From positions 1 through 42,237 of the forward strand of contig MZNV01003014.1 of NCBI GenBank assembly GCA_002081555.1: a stretch of 42,237 bases of DNA, given 5' to 3'. Below, piece after piece: positions 30,307 to 41,560 of this stretch. The notes beneath the pieces are model-generated. The model worked only from the letters and a program-made list of their open reading frames with translations, was not told where the DNA came from and did not search any database. A program made the translations under genes and the position numbers. This stretch comes from Protostelium mycophagum. Taxonomy: Eukaryota; Evosea; Variosea; Protosteliida; Protosteliaceae. Position 1 is the stretch's first letter. Each line of letters starts with the position of its first letter.

Positions 30307-32093
30307 TCACTTTTCGCTCTCAGGAATGTAAGTGAATCCGTCAAATTTCTTCTGATTCTCGGGAGATATAGAGGATGAGGCATTCGTAGGGTCGTGGATC
30401 GTTATCCTCTCTGAAGTAAAAGTGGGATCTACCATCGAAATGTCCGTCTGTCCTTTCTGATATTGCTCAATAAGGTTATAAAATAGTAAAACAGACCACA
30501 GGGGGGATATAAGGTACGGGTATCTCCTTGCGAAGTAATTTATCCCAGTCAATATTTTCAAAATATGGATGTTTCTTAATGATCTTCGGATCAGCTAATC
30601 TCTTTGCAGGGTCACGTTCAAGCAACTAGCAGTAGAAGTTAGATATCATACAGATATATGGATATAGATATACCCCAGTGAGGATGTTGCGCGTGTTTTC
30701 TTGGTCCAAAGTGTCTGGGAATTCTAATTTGGCGTGCATGATCTTAAAATACATCTGCTGTACATCCTGATTGTAGAAGGGTGGCTATCATATCATTAAT
30801 ATTTAAATATCATCATAAATATCATACCAAGCCAGTGAGCATCTCAAACTAATAAATAATGAGTATGAGATATATGGTATCACAACATACCATGAGAGTA
30901 CCAAAAGACCACCAATCAATAGCCTTAGTGTACCCTTTCCCTTGTAATACCTCCGGTGCTATATAGATCAGCTGGTATTCTATCATAGTAATCATACCAA
31001 GATATTCTGGGGTGCCACAGAAGGTTGCAGTTCTCGCATCATCAGCCTCTAAACCCTCTTTACTTATTCCAAAGTCGGTGAGGATGATGTGTCCCTCATC
31101 AGTCAATAATATATTCTCTGGCTTAAGATCACGGTAGATAACACCAGAGTTATGGAGGTATTCTATACCGAGGACAATTTCTGCACAATAAAATCGAACT
31201 CTATCAGGTGTGAATTTGGTCTCTTTCTGCAGGTGGTAGAACAACTGTCGTAACGTTAATCTGAGACTTTAGAGACCAGTGTACCTCTCCACCATTGATA
31301 AAGTCCATGACAAAGTAGAGCTTGTCTGAGGTGTGGAAGGAGTAGATCAAATTGACCAAAAATGGATGAGCCAACTTTTGCAAGATATTCTTTTCAGTCT
31401 TTGTGTGCTCCAATTCTCTATTTTCGAGAATGTTCTTCTTGTTCAGAACCTAACAGGTGTCACAGTTCGTCCATACTGAATCTAATACAATTAAAGTCAT
31501 ACCTTCATGGCGTAAATCTTCCCATTGTCCTTCTTGCGGACTTGGAGGACCTATCAACTTTCAGAAGATGTATATGCAGGCGAATCTCAACCAACCTTGC
31601 CGAAGGAGCCCTTTCCGATCACAGACAAGAGATCGAAGTCCACAACAGAAATGGTCTTTGGTCCGGCCTTCGAGGTGCTCTACACGAGCGTAAGCAGCGT
31701 GGTAAACCGTTGGACTTACCAAACTTTGCCGGATAGCTGAGAGCCAGTCCTCCATATCCTTCTCGTTGTTGGCTTGAAAATAATATGTCCTCTGTGGGGT
31801 GATGATTTCAAAAACGAATTTCTTCCCCTTTCTAGTAGAGATCTGCAGACAATTTCAGAATCCCATTGATTGAATAGAGCTCCTTTACTTGTATGTTCTC
31901 GGGGAGAAGATTAGAAACTCGGACAACTCCAAGCTCACCACTATCCTACTAAATTCAATATCAGCATTTCTTTCGTGCTAAAGACCTGTTTCTTCGAGTA
32001 ATAAATGACTCCATCTTTCAAGACGAACCATCTCTTGTGCCAAGTCTTGAAGTTTCCACCCTCTTTCACTAAGTATCCTGATCGGTCAGACAT
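30307..32093 (-). CDS. AKT: PKB/Akt-type AGC protein kinase with N-terminal PH domain
   Basis: Ser/Thr kinase of the Akt/PKB group, recruited to membranes by phosphoinositides. The PH domain is MSDRSGYLVKEGGNFKTWHK, RWFVLKDGVIYYSKK and FVFEIITPQRTYYFQANNEK, then DMEDWLSAIRQS. The kinase domain has the Gly loop IGKGSFGKV, the catalytic YAMKV Lys, YRDLKPEN, LTDFGISKEG, the activation loop TATFCGTPEYL, APEVLQGKGYTKAIDWWSFG and PPFYNQDVQQMYFKIMHAKL. The C-tail gives DPTFTSERITIHDP and a hydrophobic motif FDGFTYIP before PESEK and TGA (30309-30307). Every key catalytic residue I can check is present. PH plus this tail favours Akt over SGK or S6K. Short introns break the kinase domain in at least six places. 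Confidence 0.93.
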
Positions 32094-32858
32094 GTTCGAA
32101 TGATTCAACCAACGGCTTTTGGAATGATGTGATTTAGGTCTGCGCGGAAAAACTTCTTGACACGTTTATGGCGGGGGACATTTACGTCTTCAGTCAGAAC
32201 TATTTACAAACTCCCAGAGAAAGTGACTCACAGATGAAGGAGGTATGGCTGGGAGGAAGTAAAAGGAGGATCTATGGAAAGGACTCTTTCTAAACTGATG
32301 CAGAGCTCTTTCTGCTCATTTCTCAGGACACATTTACAACTTGCCATGATTCATAATTAATTGTACATGAGAGCTATGTAAGTGCAGTTATGCTACAACT
32401 CCTGGCAGATAAATGTGCCTGAGCTGTTTATCAGCTTAGAGTAATGTAGTGTTCCTCTGCTGTGTATTTATGAATATAATGCTATCAGAAAGTATTACTG
32501 TGTCTTCTCTGCTATAGAGAGCGACAGAACAAAATTGAAACACATTATGTTACTGTATTGGAACAAAAATTGGTAGTTTCGTTGTTGAGAGAGTCAAAAA
32601 TATTCCACTGCACCAATAATGCTGACCATCAACAACCACAACCACCTGCACGAACAAAACGTGATGCCAGATTTATTCTCTGAAGATGTGCATATGTGGG
32701 CTGTCAATTTAATAAAAGATTCTATGGATGTAAGATGGATTTATTGTGATGAAGGTTATCAATTTGTCTTCCTCTTGATTGTCTTTTTTGTGGAGGGATT
32801 TATGAACTCTTGTGCTTCCCTGAATGCTGCAGCTGGACCCTATATTCTCTCAGATTTG
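32094..32858. other. Intergenic region without a recognised gene
   Basis: 765 bp between the Akt start and the nicalin stop. The left part is the presumed Akt promoter. From about 32330 the sequence is AT-rich, and a plus-strand frame of about 82 codons at 32619-32867 (VNLIKDSMDVRWIYCDEGYQ) overlaps the nicalin 3' end. It has no match I know and may be relic transposon sequence. Confidence 0.35.
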
Positions 32859-35162
32859 TTAACATGAAGGATGTACCTTAAGTGCAGCATAAAAAGCAGA
32901 CAAGTACAGCACAATCAGAAGAGAGTAGATCAAGTCAAAGCTGACAGGCTTGACACGTGATGCGTGCATGATGCTGGATGGATGAGAGAAGAATGTCATG
33001 TCATTCTCTTTGTGAGAGAAACTCCTCCCCTGGTATTCTTCCACATTTGTCTTCAACACCTGCACAATCTAAGTCGTCTAAAAAGAGGGGCTCTGTCGGG
33101 AATCGAACCCGAGGCACTACCACCCTAAGGTAGTATTTTACCACTGAACTACAGAGCCAAGATGTATGGAAGGGAAAGGAAATGCGAAAGGATAAAAATG
33201 AACAAATTATGATACAAAACACACCCTGGCAAGTTCAGAGACAAGTGGGGAATCCTTCTCTGTGTGGGGTTGTATAATCGGGTTTTTCCATAGAACTCTC
33301 CTCCATGCATCGACAAAGTGGATGTTGGGATACAGATCATCAACAAATATCTATTGGTGGTTAGATAGGTCAATGACCAAAATATTACATCGAGCTGACG
33401 GATAGAGGACTCTTGTCTGAACATAAAGTTGGAGAGAGACTCTGCAACAAACCGAATTTTTCTGAGAATTTCGTCGGTGCTGATCCTGTTGTTGTCAGAG
33501 GTCATAATACTTATCAAGTTATGATATATATGGGTGAAAGGGTGACCTCTTCTCAGCCAGGGTAGGTCTGGAGAGGGGGCCAAGGGGTGTTGAAAGGGTG
33601 GACAATGTTCCTGCTAAAATCTTTTTTCTGGAGAATTGCTCGTGTGGCCAGTATATATTGGGATCGCTGATGTTAATTTTTCTTTGTGTGAGAGCAAAAT
33701 CCAGCCCCAAGTGTCTCGCTGTCTCGTTAAAACTCTGCACAACTTAGCAAAATTTGAGTAGTAAAATCACCTCATAGATACCACGGATGTTCTCATCACG
33801 AGACACTCTGGAAACATGCAATTGTAACTTGTCGCTCCCTGCAATCTTCAACTATCTATCTTGATAACATTCAAAATTCACCGACTAAATCGTCAAGACA
33901 TAAGACAAAATTGACAGACTCTAAAAGTGATGCCTCTGCATCATTTGTCCACCTATTCTATCAGTATATTCTTGTGTGTATACTGAGGAGATGTTGAGGG
34001 TTTACTTGACGAGTCCGGCATGATTGAAAACGCTTCCCCCATTGAGAATAAAAAGTAAATTGTAGATGGGCTTTGTCTCCGGCTTTGCGTAGAGTTTTGA
34101 GTATAATCTGGCGAGTTCCAACAATGTGATCAATTTACTGGAGGATGTACCCATCGAAATACCCTTATTCATATGAATATATTCTATAGTCTATATAATA
34201 TATATTTACCGGAGCAGCAGAGAAGGAATCATAAGAGGCCTGTATAGCTATCGTCTGTAGGGCAGAATTGGCGTCATAGCCTCGTAGTATTCCTTGTAAA
34301 TTCTGTATGGAGATGTCTCTTATGGGTTTAGCTTCTGCAGATGAAGTAGAGAAATGCCAGTGGTCACTCGTCGGGGCAAATCCAGAGGCTCTTCCACTGT
34401 AAGATTCAAGATCTACATCAGTCAGTCCTATGATTGAACACACCAATATATAAACATTATAGATAAATGTAAGGATGGAGATAAGGGGCCTTACCTCTTT
34501 TGATTGCTTTCAACTGTTCGTCTTCAAAAGCAAAGAAAATGGAGGCATCCCAGGACCTAGAGAGCAATAGTTTTTCAAGGTTCTGTAAGTGTTGTTCTAA
34601 TGCAACCTCATCTCTGGCCTCAGCAGAGGGGCTGACATGATCAGTTGTTTTACATCATTTTGAAATGTTCTGTCAGGAAGTTCAAAAGAGAATAGTTGGA
34701 ACTTACAGTGGGAGCAGAATGAGAACAGATTCAGCACCTTTTGTGTCAATTACTTCCGTCAAGAGATTCTCAGTGAGTTCATCGGCGGAGATGACGACGA
34801 CTGATCTCTTCAAAGAAGGAGAAGATAGTGCAGCTCCTGGTGCAGCAACTGTGGTTCTGGTAGCTCCGACCTTGGCACTGGTGTTCTGTCCTGATTTAAT
34901 CAGCCAAGATCTGCAAATGTGATTGCATAAATATTGAGTGTGATCAATAGACAGGAAGAATACTCAGAAGTTGAACGGAAAGAATTCACAGTAGACATAT
35001 ATAAAGATTCTTGTCCTCAAACCCACCTGATGTGAAGAGATCTGGTAATGTGACTGAGAATAATGGATGGCTTAATTCTAACTGCGCTAATCTAGAAATA
35101 GGAAATTGATGAGCACCAAAGACTCCCAAAATAAACAACGAAAACAATATGCCTCGATTCAT
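32859..35162 (-). CDS. NCLN: Nicalin, BOS/multipass translocon subunit
   Basis: ER type I membrane protein related to nicastrin and aminopeptidases but catalytically inactive; with NOMO and TMEM147 it forms the BOS complex of the multipass translocon. The start ATG at 35162-35160 opens a signal peptide, MNRGILFSLFILGVFGAHQF, followed by PISRLAQLEL as in animal nicalin (HEFPVYRMQQ). Blocks in order: RSVVVISADELTENLLTEVI, DASIFFAFEDEQLKAIKR, QTIAIQASYDSFSAAP, SKLITLLELARLYSKLYA, YNLLFILNGGSVFNHAGLV, ESVNFVLCLDDLVG, FALTQRKINISDPNIYWPHE and FVAESLSNFMFRQ. The C-terminal membrane helix lies in RVKPVSFDLIYSLLIVLYL. It ends KVHPSC and TAA. One intron (33224-33060, 165 nt) houses a tRNA gene. Confidence 0.9.
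33079..33084 (-). terminator. Pol III T-run terminator of tRNA-Pro
   Basis: On the minus strand CTTTTTAG follows the tRNA 3' end after about 4 nt. A run of at least four T is the standard RNA polymerase III stop. It lies before the intron's 3' splice site. Confidence 0.6.
33089..33158 (-). tRNA. tRNA-Pro (anticodon AGG), inside a nicalin intron
   Basis: The minus strand folds as a full cloverleaf. The 7-bp acceptor is GGCTCTG with CAGAGCC. The D arm is TAGTTCAGTGGTAAAAT. The anticodon stem CTACC/GGTAG carries loop TTAGGGT with AGG at the anticodon. The T arm TCGGG-TTCGATT-CCCGA is perfect. The loop is the same as in other eukaryotic tRNA-Pro(AGG) genes. No tRNA intron is present and CCA is not encoded. 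A T-run (CTTTTT on the minus strand) lies about 5 nt after the 3' end and would serve as a Pol III terminator. The gene is 70 nt with intact A and B boxes. Confidence 0.95.
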
Positions 35163-35527
35163 CGTCAACCTGAAGAATTAACTTTGGTTTTAAAGTGTGA
35201 GATCACCTATCGTGATCGTGCGATTCTGCATTCATCTCTACGTAAGTGATGTACATCTACATCTGTGGATGACGCGTCTGACGAGTTTGATCCACTCCTA
35301 TCATCAGCTTTCCCATAAAGCAAACCTCTTTGTGCTCTTATTTTTCAGGGCATCATCAGGGACATCGAGATGACTTTTATGCATGGGCTATTCGATCGAT
35401 CAATGTCGTCAATGACTGTACAGCAACCCATAAAGCTCCGAAAAATAGATTCTGTTGTTCTCTGAGAACGATAAAATGGAAGACTACAAACAAATATAAT
35501 TCCAAGAATTGAAAATTGAGATGATTA
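35163..35527. other. Intergenic spacer, nicalin promoter side and NAA25 3' flank
   Basis: 365 bp with no supported gene. A plus-strand frame at 35330-35512 has no start context or similarity and is taken as chance. The segment should contain the nicalin promoter (right of 35163) and the NAA25 polyadenylation region. Confidence 0.4.
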
Positions 35528-38500
35528 TTAGATCTTGATGTTCTTGAGGAGGGTTGCTTTTGTCTCCAGTACTTTCTTCAGCATGGGCAAAGTCAACACG
35601 TGGCTTGAATTGATGCTCTTCACAACATCATCACTCAACTTCTGCACTCAAATCAGTTTGCGTGCACCGGAGTTGGTGTATTAACTGTATCACTCCATTA
35701 CCTGATCTATATCCATAGTAACTGCTTTGGAATCATCGAAATTGGCACCGGACGGATGTTTCAATGCTTCGTTGTTAAACGCTTCGATGAAATTGTTGAC
35801 TCTGTTTTTCAACTCTGAATGAATGTCCTTCACCAAGTTTCTTATCTCTTCCACCTGTTGTAAATGTTATTATTTCTTAATATTGCTTGAGAGAATGAGA
35901 ATAATTTACGTCTGCATTGTCCTTCTTCTTTTTTAATGATGGTATGTTCTTAAGCCATAATTGTAGGTACAATATCGTCCAGGATATCGTCTCAGTAAAT
36001 AATTGGTTCAATGAGGGAATCATCCTATAATTAAATCTTCCCTCTCTCATTATATCTCTCTCATTCTCCACGCATAACTCTATATAACTAATCAGATGTA
36101 TAATCAACATGGTTCCTGTACCTGTCACATTGTTCTTGAGATTCGTCATGTGCTTTGTCACTTGTTCTAGATCTGCCTTTGTCGTAGCTGCAAAGATTTA
36201 CCTATTATTACTACTTGGTTCCATAAACAATAATTACCTGTGTTGATTTTCGGAATGTTGCTTGTTATTTTGAAGAGGTCAATTAATATATTGACTGACT
36301 TCTTCTGTCTTTCATCCCCTCTTATCTTCTCCTATTGAATATTATTTATTGAATATTATTTAAATTTAATGATTTGATTTCGTACCGATAGTCCCACAAA
36401 AGTGTCGATCAAGTTGGTTAATTTTTCAGTGTCCATGGCGATGGATGCCAAGAATATCTCCGGTATTAAGCTTCTAAAGGATAATTTGAACTTCTGCTCT
36501 TCAGGATTGAGGGAGATTGCGTCACCACATGTGTGTGTGATTGGTAGATCGAATATCTCTTCATTCTTTGGGCTCCAATGCAATAGTATATTCATCTCAT
36601 AATTATTCCTCATCAATGACATCTCTTCCTCTATACAACATTTAATTCAATGGTCAAATCTATAAGATATACCTGTGATGGCAATTCTATTGTATTGTCT
36701 GAGGAATGCCTCCATTTCAGTGATGGAGTTATCATTCTTTTTGCATTCTATGATGAATATTTCAGTGTTCAAGGTGTATAAAGTCTGAGATCTGTCGAGT
36801 CTTTCTTTGAATTTGAGAATCTCTTTTATCTGTGTTAATTCAATATTTTATTGTACATATATATACCTTGCTGAAGTTCATGTTGTGGTAGGCTCTCAAG
36901 GCATATTCAAGTGAATATACATAAATATATATATACATAAATATATATATACATAAATATACATGTATTCACCTGCTTCTTATTTTCATCATGGAAGGAA
37001 TCCAAGTGTTCATACAATCCATTTGCATGTGAATAAGATGTCTGCAATAATGTGTCGAACAATAAGTAAGACATCGTGTCTAATAATATGTGTTTTACAT
37101 CCAACCTCTCAAAACTCTCTATTGCTGGCCTTGCTGCATCTTGATAATATAAACATTATATATAGGATCATCTAAATCATCTTACAAAATCTTGAATATA
37201 ATCTGATCAATAATATTCTGATTTGAAATCCATATTCACTGTGGATAAGTCCATTCTCTAATATGACTATTGCCTCAATGATGTATTTATCCTCTCCTAT
37301 ATCTATATTATAAATCGATCACTACATCCATTAGAGTTACCGGATCTGTTAGCCAAATGGATTAATAAATGGGATGCCATAAGTAAAAATGGGTCTCCCA
37401 TCGCCATCTCAGTATTTTCTTTTTTTTCAAGTTGATAAATGAGTAGAGATTTCTTATACTCGGCATGAATATCACGAATGATATCTTCAGTGAGTTCCAC
37501 AGAGAGATTGTGATATCTTCCCATATGACATTCAATCTCTCTCAGGTTGATTCTGCGGCTGATCTTCTCTTTCTGTTTTATTCAGTCACATAATCAAGAA
37601 CATCATCACCACTCACTACATCTTGTACATCCCTTATGATCATCTTGAGATCTTCTAATAATTGATCCTGTTTATCCAATAGATGATGTAAGTATATCTT
37701 TATGTCTCCAAAGCATAACCTTCTGTCCCCAAATCTCTTGATATAGTTTAATATCAAGTGATACATCTCATTCTTATCACTCTTAACTCCTGCATGCATA
37801 AACAGATATAATCATATCAATATCATTTATCACTTACCTTTTGTTAATAATATATCTTCGATGTAAATTTCTGCCAAGAAGGGTGCGCGACTGAAGATGA
37901 TGAGATGATGAGAATGAAATGAAATGCTCACATGGACTTCTTTGGATCAGACTCTTTGTGTTGTAGTGCATGCAATACCTCTATCATCTCCTTGTGTATA
38001 TTGGTCATATCACCATTTACTGAAGAAATAGAGTTATTGACATATCCGGTCATGTGACTCCAATCATCGGCACTATAAGATTAGATGATTATGACCACAT
38101 GTTATCATAATATAATAATTACTTGTGTTGATGTATTAGTTTTTGATAAGTCTCCACAGCCTGATCGTACATGTTGGCCTTTACGCATATCTCACCGAGG
38201 TATCTCAATCTCTCCTCTTCTACTTTATATAATTTACCGAGATCACCCTTCAATACTTCTATTATCCTTATATAATTCTTCTGGTCTTCCAATATGCTCA
38301 TATATAAATGTAAACCTGCGATTATCACTCAGGAAATCATTCCTACTTGTCTTACTCTCATAAGTGGTTATCTTATTCTGTGATATGAGTGTCTCAATCA
38401 TCTTTTGTGACAAGATGAGCATCGTGGCATTGTTGTTGGTCTTCCCATCGATAGAGAGGTATAATGCTTGCACTGCCCACAACAGATATTTGTCATCTCC

Positions 38501-39167
38501 GACTGTTTTCTTTAACTTCATAGCGGTCTGCGCGTAATGAATATGTCATCCTCCTTCTTTGCCTTCGTCGTGAAGTCATGTATAATATCGCACCTCTTTC
38601 GCTTTGTTGTGATCAGATGTTCTAACATATGAGGCCCAGAGTAGTTCCAATAGAAATAGATTTTTGGTATATTTGTTGGTCAATTTCTCCAGCATCAAGC
38701 ATATCTTTTCGGCTGCAAGTGGTTTCAATCACAAATAGGTGAGGTGTTTATTCGAATTGATAGGAGTATGAGGAGCAGAAACACACTGTTGGCCTTTCTC
38801 TCTGTGAGAGGCGAAAATACGAGAATCAGATCAACTTAAGAAAGGTTTCCTCACGTTTGCCGAGAGATCTATAGCAGGAGGTGATGGTATTCAGGGTTAT
38901 TTCCTCTGTAGGTAGTAATGCTACGGTTTCATCTAAGATCGCCTCTGCCTCTTCGGGTTTGCCTAATCTCTCTGTTGCCACTGCTTTAAGGGCCTAATTT
39001 GAATTCATATTTACCCATAGGGCAACTCAAAGGCGACTCACGCTGATAATGGGTGTATTTACATCAGGCCTCTTGCTGGCAAGCGCAGAATTACACAATT
39101 TCAACGCTTGCTTGTAATTTCTCGCCTCTACTGCATCCCATATAGGTCTAACTTTTCTCTGATCCAT
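35528..39167 (-). CDS. NAA25: NAA25, auxiliary subunit of the NatB N-terminal acetyltransferase
   Basis: TPR-rich scaffold that binds the catalytic subunit NAA20 and the ribosome for acetylation of Met-Asp/Glu/Asn/Gln N-termini. The start ATG at 39167-39165 gives MDQRKVRPIWDAVEARNYKQ, then ALKLCNSALASKRPDVNTPI, matching the NAA25 N-terminus (RLRPIYDYLDNGNNKMAIQQ). The following helices include KALAVATERLGKPEEAEAIL. The middle has YHLILNYIKRFGDRRLCFGD followed by IKIYLHHLL, the family's FKKFGDKPCCFTDLK block. Near 36360-36620, ILLHWSPKNEEIFDLP matches the human FFSWDPKDRD region. The C-terminus is ETKATLLKNIKI with TAA at 35530-35528, close to the human ending TTKKLKI. About 18 small introns are suspected; many are AT-rich. 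Confidence 0.85.
36911..36968. repeat. AT microsatellite in a NAA25 intron
   Basis: Three copies of a 16-bp unit ATACATAAATATATAT lie in tandem within an intron of NAA25, just downstream of the exon coding GLYEHLDSFHDENKKQ. It is simple sequence likely to vary in length. Confidence 0.85.
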
Positions 39168-39379
39168 CGTGAAAATCGAAAAAATCACTACTTCTGACGA
39201 CGTAAGAGTGTCTGCATTACAATGCTGAAGAAACGCTTTGAGTTTGCTGCAACTTCTACTCTCAGCTGTGAGGCTCACTGGAATCTCTTGAGAGAAGCAT
39301 ATAACTGGGGTTAGCCCCAGATGCTGCTGATCAGAGTGAACATTAGCTCTCCTGTTGAATAGAAGGGGGTTATTCAGGA

Positions 39380-39517
39380 ATGACTGAATCCCACAACGGA
39401 TCAGTTGTTGAAGTACAAGAACTACAAGAACTACGAGAACTACAAAAAAATAAAAAAGCAAGAAGAAAGAGGAGACCTAGAAAATTAAGCTCAGAATTTT
39501 CCTATTTAAAATTTTAA
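39380..39517 (+). CDS. Small basic ORF, probable transposon relic
   Basis: A 45-codon frame with a true ATG starts MTESHNGSVVEVQELQELRE and then becomes strongly basic (QKNKKARRKRRPRKL) before ending SSEFSYLKF and TAA. It contains a 9-bp repeat. It lies just upstream of non-LTR transposon remains in the same orientation. It may be the start of the element's first ORF, or a chance frame built by the repeat. Confidence 0.3.
   Translation: MTESHNGSVVEVQELQELRELQKNKKARRKRRPRKLSSEFSYLKF
39414..39449. repeat. 9-bp tandem repeat ACAAGAACT, about 4 units
   Basis: The sequence TACAAGAACTACAAGAACT continues as ACGAGAACTACAAAAAAAT. It codes Gln-Glu-Leu/Arg-Glu-Leu units in the small plus-strand ORF at 39380-39517. 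Confidence 0.75.
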
Positions 39518-39689
39518 CTTACAGATTTGATGTTAAAGATACAAAATAATAAGCCTCTAAACCTAAAATAATAAAATTTATATCAATTCAAACATAACCT
39601 TACTGATAGATATCTCTTAATACAATGATGCAAATTTTTACTTCTCAGTAGCTTAAAATTTTAAATAGGTAAAATTTAAGCTTAAAGTT

Positions 39690-40390
39690 CAATATCTTAG
39701 AAAGAGAAACCAATTTACACAAGAAGGACAATTGGAATTACTGCTGCCACAAAGAAAGAAGCCATCATCTTTGTCAGATCAGACTTTCTCCTAAACTCCT
39801 GCTCTACCCCTGAAGACCCATTTGATGGCTATGTCAACTATGTTAAAAAATTGATGCTATGGAAACACCTCTATAACACAGCAGAAGCAAAAGCCGCAAA
39901 ACTTAAGTTCAGAAAAGCTGATATAATAACAAAGCTAACAACCAGAATACAATAGAGATCCCCAAAGGGGAAAATGCCAACTAAAATAGCACAAGACACC
40001 ACAGTGCCATAGTTGTTGCTGAATAAAAACCCAGATATAATTTGGATCTATTAATATTAATTCAAGATTTAAATTAAAAGCAAAACTAATAACATGAAAA
40101 AGCTTAAAATTGACATTCTTCTTGTCATCAAATGAACAAAATACAAACAGAATCAATCAATAATTATACCATACTCAGAATAAGAGAATACACAGGCAAA
40201 TTATTCCTGCCACAAGGTATTGACTCCCAGACAGGATTAGGTGTCATTTTTGACAAGAAAATTGCAAACCACATAAACATAACCCAAATGGAGGATTGTG
40301 TGGTTCTCATAGAAATAATGGGATCCTTTGAGAAGAAAAAGATCTTGGGAATCTATGCCCCATCAACACCCAAACGGCAACAAGAATGAA
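39690..40390 (+). mobile_element. Non-LTR (LINE-type) retrotransposon fragment, endonuclease region
   Basis: The plus-strand frame at about 39690-39952 reads IGITAATKKEAIIFVRSDFL, then LMLWKHLYNTAEAKAAKLKF, and is interrupted by a stop. The frame at 40132-40388 contains LRIREYTGKLFLPQGID, SQTGLGVIFDKKIA, CVVLIEIMG and KKKILGIYAPSTPKRQQE. The GLGVIF and IxGIYAPSxxxRQ elements are typical of the apurinic-type endonuclease of LINE polyproteins. Frames are broken by stops and shifts, so this is a dead fragment. It lies on the same strand as the reverse-transcriptase beginning at the right end of the window, with a gypsy remnant between. Confidence 0.5.
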
Positions 40391-40624
40391 CGGGTCCTAT
40401 TCTCAGTGTGTTGCACTTTCTATTAATAAGTGAGTGTAAGTTTATCATGCAATTGTTCCCTGAAATAAATAAATAAACAATAACATTGATTAAAACGTTG
40501 AAATAACTTGCAAATAAATTATATTAATTTATTTGTACTTTTATGTTGTTAATGCCTGACATTGTCCCCTGGACACTACTAAAGTAGTGTACATTCAAAA
40601 AGGGCATCATTTCTTTTTATGACA

Positions 40625-41125
40625 TCACTTGGCCAGAGGCAGCAGTGCTGCAGGTGATTGCAGGAATTCATCCAACAATTCTTGTGCGCAATCCAAACCG
40701 TCTTTGTTGATCCAATCATTCTTCTTGTCAATAGAGTAACCCTTCCACTTGATTAGATACTGGATCTTGCCATATTGTTGACATGATGCAACTATCTGCT
40801 TGATTTTGCATTCTTCATTGCCATCAATAATTACTGGTGAGGATTGAACTTGTTCTCTACTGTCAATGTTGTTTTTGCAGTAGGATGTCAACAACAAAAT
40901 ATGAAATACAGGGTACACTGGATATATGACTAGAGATAGACAGAGACACCCTTTTTTATGTCTCAGGTCTGGCTCAATAAAGTTCTGACTTGACTCTAAA
41001 AATTTCATGTGTCTTGTACTTGACTTGTTTATGTCCCAACTCCATCTTAACTCTGCAGAAAATTTGCAGTGACTTAAACACTTCTCAAATTTCCACATCA
41101 TACCAGCATCAGATGTCTCACACAA
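40625..41125 (-). mobile_element. Ty3/gypsy chromovirus remnant: integrase C-terminus with chromodomain
   Basis: The minus-strand frame reads PVYPVFHILLLTSYCKN, then SSPVIIDGNEECKIKQIVAS, CQQYGKIQYLIKWKGYSIDK and CAQELLDEFLQS, ending LPLAK and a stop at 40627-40625. The vFHvsxLkpY motif followed by a YLVKWKGY chromodomain and the AqELLeeF helix is the standard end of chromovirus polyproteins. The tryptophan of the WEP motif is present in a decayed form (NDWINKDGL). The upstream part of the same frame lacks recognisable integrase, so the rest of the element is lost or scrambled. I did not identify an LTR downstream. Confidence 0.75.
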
Positions 41126-41560
41126 TAAGAGTCAAGGATGTACTACAGAGAAAGACCTTGTGGCTTTCAGAAGGCATCAGGTGATTTAATGTTGAGATGA
41201 AATGTTCAGAGAATCAGGTGTCAGTGTGAACTTTAGAGAAAGCCTAAAGGATTAGAGACCATTAGTCTGCAGAGACATCTGGATTCTCATCCAGAAATCA
41301 CTCTTAACTCAGAAAAGCCAAAAATGAAGGAGGCAGCACAGAGGACTCTCACCACCAGAGCTGTCATCTTGTCAAAATATGAGGCACAGAGACATCTTCT
41401 TTGCTGGCTCACAGAGAATGCAATTCCATTATATGCCACAGAGCATAGATTATTTGCATCAATGCTCAACAGTGACTTTAGGAGGGCCTTGCTAAAGTTT
41501 TCAAGGACCTTGTTGTGGGATCTTCCAGAGCAGAGCACAAAAGTCATGAAGAACCCCAGG
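41126..41560. other. Unassigned, within transposon-rich right end
   Basis: A plus-strand frame at 41324-41572 (AVILSKYEAQRHLLCWLTEN, MLNSDFRRALLKFSRTLL) is open for 82 codons with an ATG and looks protein-like, but I recognise no family. Its position between two retroelement fragments suggests transposon origin. Confidence 0.3.

Noticed and set aside
31362-31755. 124-codon plus-strand ORF over the Akt PH/kinase junction
   Set aside because: Antisense shadow; the minus strand carries the conserved PH and kinase exons.
39027-39461. Extension of NAA25 upstream to a 144-codon frame
   Set aside because: The residues before MDQRKVRPIW are unlike the family, and the ATG at 39167 aligns with the normal NAA25 start.
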